The notes below the pieces were generated by a model. That model ran no database searches. It was not told where the DNA came from and worked only from the letters and a program-made list of their open reading frames with translations. DNA of 8,211 nt from an uncultured Cellvibrio sp. (GTDB lineage: Bacteria > Pseudomonadota > Gammaproteobacteria > Pseudomonadales > Cellvibrionaceae), in contig CAMPIG010000210.1 in the NCBI GenBank assembly GCA_946886255.1, forward strand, positions 1 to 8,211. The letters are read 5' to 3'. Both the position numbers and the translations under genes were made by a program. Of the stretch, positions 6,597 to 8,211 are shown piece after piece (the stretch's first letter is position 1; each line of letters starts with the position of its first letter).

Positions 6597-6626
6597 ACAC
6601 ATCAGGCGCACTAACGCCTGATGTGT
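6597..6626 (-). terminator. Strong 12-bp hairpin between the exported-protein gene and truC
   Basis: ACACATCAGGCG (6597-6608) pairs perfectly with CGCCTGATGTGT (6615-6626) across a six-base loop. It lies 19 nt past the stop of the small exported protein and 26 nt ahead of the truC ATG. On the minus strand the bases after it (TTAACACCC) hold no real U-run, so it is a weak intrinsic terminator at best and may instead act as a leader or mRNA-stability hairpin. The arm overlaps the perfect palindrome GTGTTAACAC (6591-6600). Confidence 0.45.
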
Positions 6627-6645
6627 GTTGTTCAAGCGGTAATGC

Positions 6646-6957
6646 TTATTCAGTTGCGGTATCCATAGCGGGGTCAGACTCATTGCTGCATCGCCAGCCC
6701 CAGGTTGTTTGCTTTTGCACAAACGATTCTGCCTGGACTTCGCATTTGTCGATTTCGTTGGTGTAAGTCCATAAGACTTCGGTCTCGCCCGCTTTGGTGT
6801 AGTGCACTTCACAGGGCAGCTTCTCGCCTGCTGTTGGGTACACCACTTCAATCACGCGCTCAACGCCATCGAGAGTACAGCTGTACTTGATATTGTCAGC
6901 GGCCATTGCGTTCAGGGTGAGTAAGGCTGTCATTACAAAAAAGATTATCTTACGCAT
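6646..6957 (-). CDS. Small exported protein with four cysteines, function unknown
   Basis: The 103-residue product begins MRKIIFFVMTALLTLNAMA, a classic Sec signal peptide with an AMA cleavage motif after residue 19. The mature protein of about 84 residues has exactly four cysteines (27, 49, 72, 90), consistent with two disulfide bonds in the periplasm. Recognisable segments are YSCTLDG, RVIEVVYPTAGEKLPCEVHYTKAG, EVLWTYTNE, CEVQAESFV and WGWRC. From memory, similar conserved hypothetical proteins occur in pseudomonads and relatives, but I know no assigned function. The start at 6957 is fixed by the signal peptide and an ideal AAGGAG (6969-6964) 6 nt upstream; the open frame extends to 7029 without support. 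It lies between folD and truC on the same strand, with its own candidate promoter and a hairpin downstream. Confidence 0.88.
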   Translation of the reverse strand: MRKIIFFVMTALLTLNAMAADNIKYSCTLDGVERVIEVVYPTAGEKLPCEVHYTKAGETEVLWTYTNEIDKCEVQAESFVQKQTTWGWRCSNESDPAMDTATE

Positions 6958-6996
6958 TGCTTGCTCCTTGTTATCTTTCAGGGTTACCACTAGGCC

Positions 6997-7025
6997 ACCA
7001 TAAAGTGCAGTTATGACAACATCAA
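6997..7025 (-). promoter_or_regulatory. Candidate sigma-70 promoter for the small exported protein gene
   Basis: On the minus strand TTGATG (7025-7020) and TATGGT (7002-6997) are separated by exactly 17 nt. Each matches four of six consensus bases. It lies in the 80-nt gap after the folD stop and would give a leader of about 33 nt carrying the AAGGAG site. Confidence 0.4.
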
Positions 7026-7037
7026 CCAAAGAAAGGG

Positions 7038-7892
7038 TTATTTGGACGAACGGATCTTCTTTTCACCCGAGTCAACGGTTTGATAAATCAGGGTGTTGAT
7101 GGTCATCGGGCCCACGCCACCCGGCACGGGTGTATAGGCAGCAACTCGATCCACCAAGGGCTTCAATTCAATGTCGCCGACACCGCCGGGATGGTAGCCG
7201 GCATCTACAACGACCGCGCCGTCTTTAATCCACTCGGCCTTGATAAATTCGGGTTTACCCACTGCGCCAACAATAATATCGGCTTGCTTGATCAATGCCG
7301 GTAAATCCTGCGTGCGGGAATGACAGATCGTGACGGTGGCGTTGGCGTTCAACAGCATCATTGCCATGGGTTTACCCAAAATCGGGCTGCGACCCACGAC
7401 TACAGCGTGCTTGCCGGAAAGGGGAATATTGTAGGCTTCCAGCAGGCGCATGATGCCCTTCGGCGTCGCGCAACCGTAAGCCTCTTCACCCATGCTCATG
7501 CGGCCGAAACCGAGACAGGTCACGCCATCAACGTCTTTTTCGGCGGCGATAGCATCAAAGCACAAGCGCTCATCAATCTGTTCCGGCACCGGGTGTTGCA
7601 ACAAAATGCCATGGACATTGGGGTTCTGGTTCAACTCGTTAATCTTGGCCAGCAACTCCTCGGTGGTCGTTTGGCTGGACATCTCCACCTTCAACGAATC
7701 CATCCCGATACGCTTACAGGCGTTGCCCTTCATCTTCACATACGTGGCCGACGCGGGATCATCACCCACCAGAATAGTGGCGAGGATAGGGGTTTGACCA
7801 TTGCTGCTGGCTTTAAGCGCTGCAACACGTTGGGAAAGTTCTTGTTCGGTTTTTTCGGCAAGTGCCTTGCCATCGAGGACCATTGCAGACAT
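7038..7892 (-). CDS. folD: Bifunctional methylenetetrahydrofolate dehydrogenase / methenyltetrahydrofolate cyclohydrolase FolD
   Basis: The 284-residue product has the full FolD architecture. It interconverts 5,10-methylene-, 5,10-methenyl- and 10-formyl-tetrahydrofolate with NADP in the cytoplasm, feeding purine and formyl-Met-tRNA synthesis. The catalytic region contains [13 protein letters not shown] (Tyr51, catalytic Lys55), LLQHPVP (Gln99) and KDVDG (Asp122). The nucleotide-binding domain has [18 protein letters not shown] (from about 164), where E. coli has GASNIVGRPMSMELL, then [18 protein letters not shown] and [11 protein letters not shown]. The start at 7892 aligns with the E. coli N-terminus (MAAKIIDGK); a second ATG three codons in is possible. 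No strong Shine-Dalgarno is visible. It lies downstream of the tRNA-His/Arg genes on the same strand, a neighbourhood that to my recollection is also seen in Pseudomonas. A candidate promoter lies just upstream. Confidence 0.97.
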   Translation of the reverse strand: MSAMVLDGKALAEKTEQELSQRVAALKASSNGQTPILATILVGDDPASATYVKMKGNACKRIGMDSLKVEMSSQTTTEELLAKINELNQNPNVHGILLQHPVPEQIDERLCFDAIAAEKDVDGVTCLGFGRMSMGEEAYGCATPKGIMRLLEAYNIPLSGKHAVVVGRSPILGKPMAMMLLNANATVTICHSRTQDLPALIKQADIIVGAVGKPEFIKAEWIKDGAVVVDAGYHPGGVGDIELKPLVDRVAAYTPVPGGVGPMTINTLIYQTVDSGEKKIRSSK

Positions 7893-7919
7893 GGATTCAA
7901 GCTACCTTAGACAGTTGAT

Positions 7920-7949
7920 CTTATAAGGGAAACAGGGCGGCATTGTCCC
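7920..7949 (-). promoter_or_regulatory. Candidate promoter for folD
   Basis: On the minus strand GGGACA (7949-7944) and TATAAG (7925-7920) are 18 nt apart, matching four and five of six consensus bases. A start near 7913 would leave a leader of about 21 nt before the folD ATG at 7892. Read-through from the tRNA genes is an alternative, since no terminator is evident after tRNA-His. Confidence 0.35.
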
Positions 7950-8002
7950 ACAGGCATGTTTAAATGGGGAGCTTTTGCGGGAAAGAAAAAGGAGGGAGAA
8001 AG

Positions 8003-8079
8003 TGGGGTGGCTGATGGGGCTCGAACCCACGACCACTGGAATCACAATCCAGGGCTCTACCAACTGAGCTACAGCCACC
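8003..8079 (-). tRNA. tRNA-His (GTG)
   Basis: The minus strand gives a full cloverleaf: acceptor GTGGCTG with CAGCCAC, D-arm TAGCTCAGTTGGTAGAGC, anticodon loop TTGTGAT with GTG at 8045-8043, and T-arm GTGGGTTCGAGCCCC with CCA encoded. The extra 5' G at 8079 (position -1) faces C73, the identity pair unique to tRNA-His. It decodes CAC and CAU. It follows tRNA-Arg by about 70 nt and is probably cleaved from a shared precursor. Confidence 0.97.
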
Positions 8080-8149
8080 GTAGCATTGCAGACAAACTTT
8101 TTAACACATTCACCAGCTATTTGGTAATGACACCAATGCTTCAAACAAA

Positions 8150-8211
8150 TGGTACGCCCGGCAGGACTCGAACCTGCGACCATCCGCTTAGAAGGCGGAT
8201 GCTCTATCCAG
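8150..8211 (-). tRNA. tRNA-Arg (TCT), 5' part beyond the window
   Basis: The minus strand shows the 3' 62 nt of a tRNA: the end of the D-arm (CTGGATAGAGC), an anticodon stem CCGCC/GGCGG-type with loop CTTCTAA and anticodon TCT at 8192-8190, T-arm GCAGGTTCGAGTCCTGC, the 3' acceptor strand CGGGCGT, discriminator A and encoded CCA. The 5' acceptor strand lies past the window edge. It decodes AGA, and AGG by wobble. It is upstream of tRNA-His in the same orientation. Confidence 0.93.

Noticed and set aside
6571..6600. Upstream GTG start for truC
   Set aside because: It adds ten residues absent from TruC proteins and lies within the palindrome and hairpin; the ATG at 6570 matches the family start.
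7320..7910. Plus-strand open frame of 196 codons opposite folD
   Set aside because: Its sequence is the antisense of highly conserved FolD codons (a His/Gln/Gly-rich shadow) and has no recognisable domain or ribosome binding site.
7902..8183. Minus-strand open frame running through tRNA-His and tRNA-Arg
   Set aside because: It overlaps two clear tRNA genes and its translated motifs such as VAQLVEPWIV are typical artefacts of translating tRNA sequence.

Overview
The window looks like ordinary chromosomal housekeeping sequence from a gammaproteobacterium. RsuA, TruC, FolD, PpnP and the RsmC-type methyltransferase all resemble gammaproteobacterial versions. The folD-next-to-tRNA-His/Arg arrangement recalls Pseudomonas-like genomes, and the family mix would fit Cellvibrionaceae or relatives. 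That placement is an inference from remembered protein similarity, not a database search. Base composition is moderate, with no abrupt compositional break.

Layout. The left edge (1-601, minus) holds most of a left-handed beta-helix acyltransferase whose C-terminus lies outside the window. A gene-free interval (602-975) follows, rich in inverted repeats. Two plus-strand genes come next and overlap by ATGA: an RluA-family pseudouridine synthase (976-1656) and a membrane-anchored or exported alpha/beta hydrolase of the tripeptidyl-aminopeptidase type (1653-3161). A nested palindromic element (3235-3340) separates them from convergent ppnP (3371-3652). From there to the right edge everything is on the minus strand. 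In transcription order from the right these are a partial tRNA-Arg(TCT), tRNA-His(GTG), folD, a small exported four-cysteine protein, a truC-rsuA-rsmC run, tRNA-Asn(GTT) with its own promoter and terminator, and ppnP.

Functional theme. Four of the nine protein genes modify RNA: three pseudouridine synthases and one rRNA guanine methyltransferase. Three tRNA genes and folD (one-carbon supply) sit among them. truC, rsuA and rsmC are packed with 1-2 nt spacers and are probably one transcription unit. The acyltransferase, the hydrolase and the small exported protein are cell-envelope, small-molecule or periplasmic functions with no obvious link to that theme.

I found no defence system, mobile element with a transposase, CRISPR array or clearly novel multi-gene system. 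The most interesting items are two non-coding inverted-repeat structures (672-828 and 3235-3340), a strong hairpin plus overlapping palindrome ahead of truC (6591-6626), and the uncharacterised exported protein at 6646-6957.
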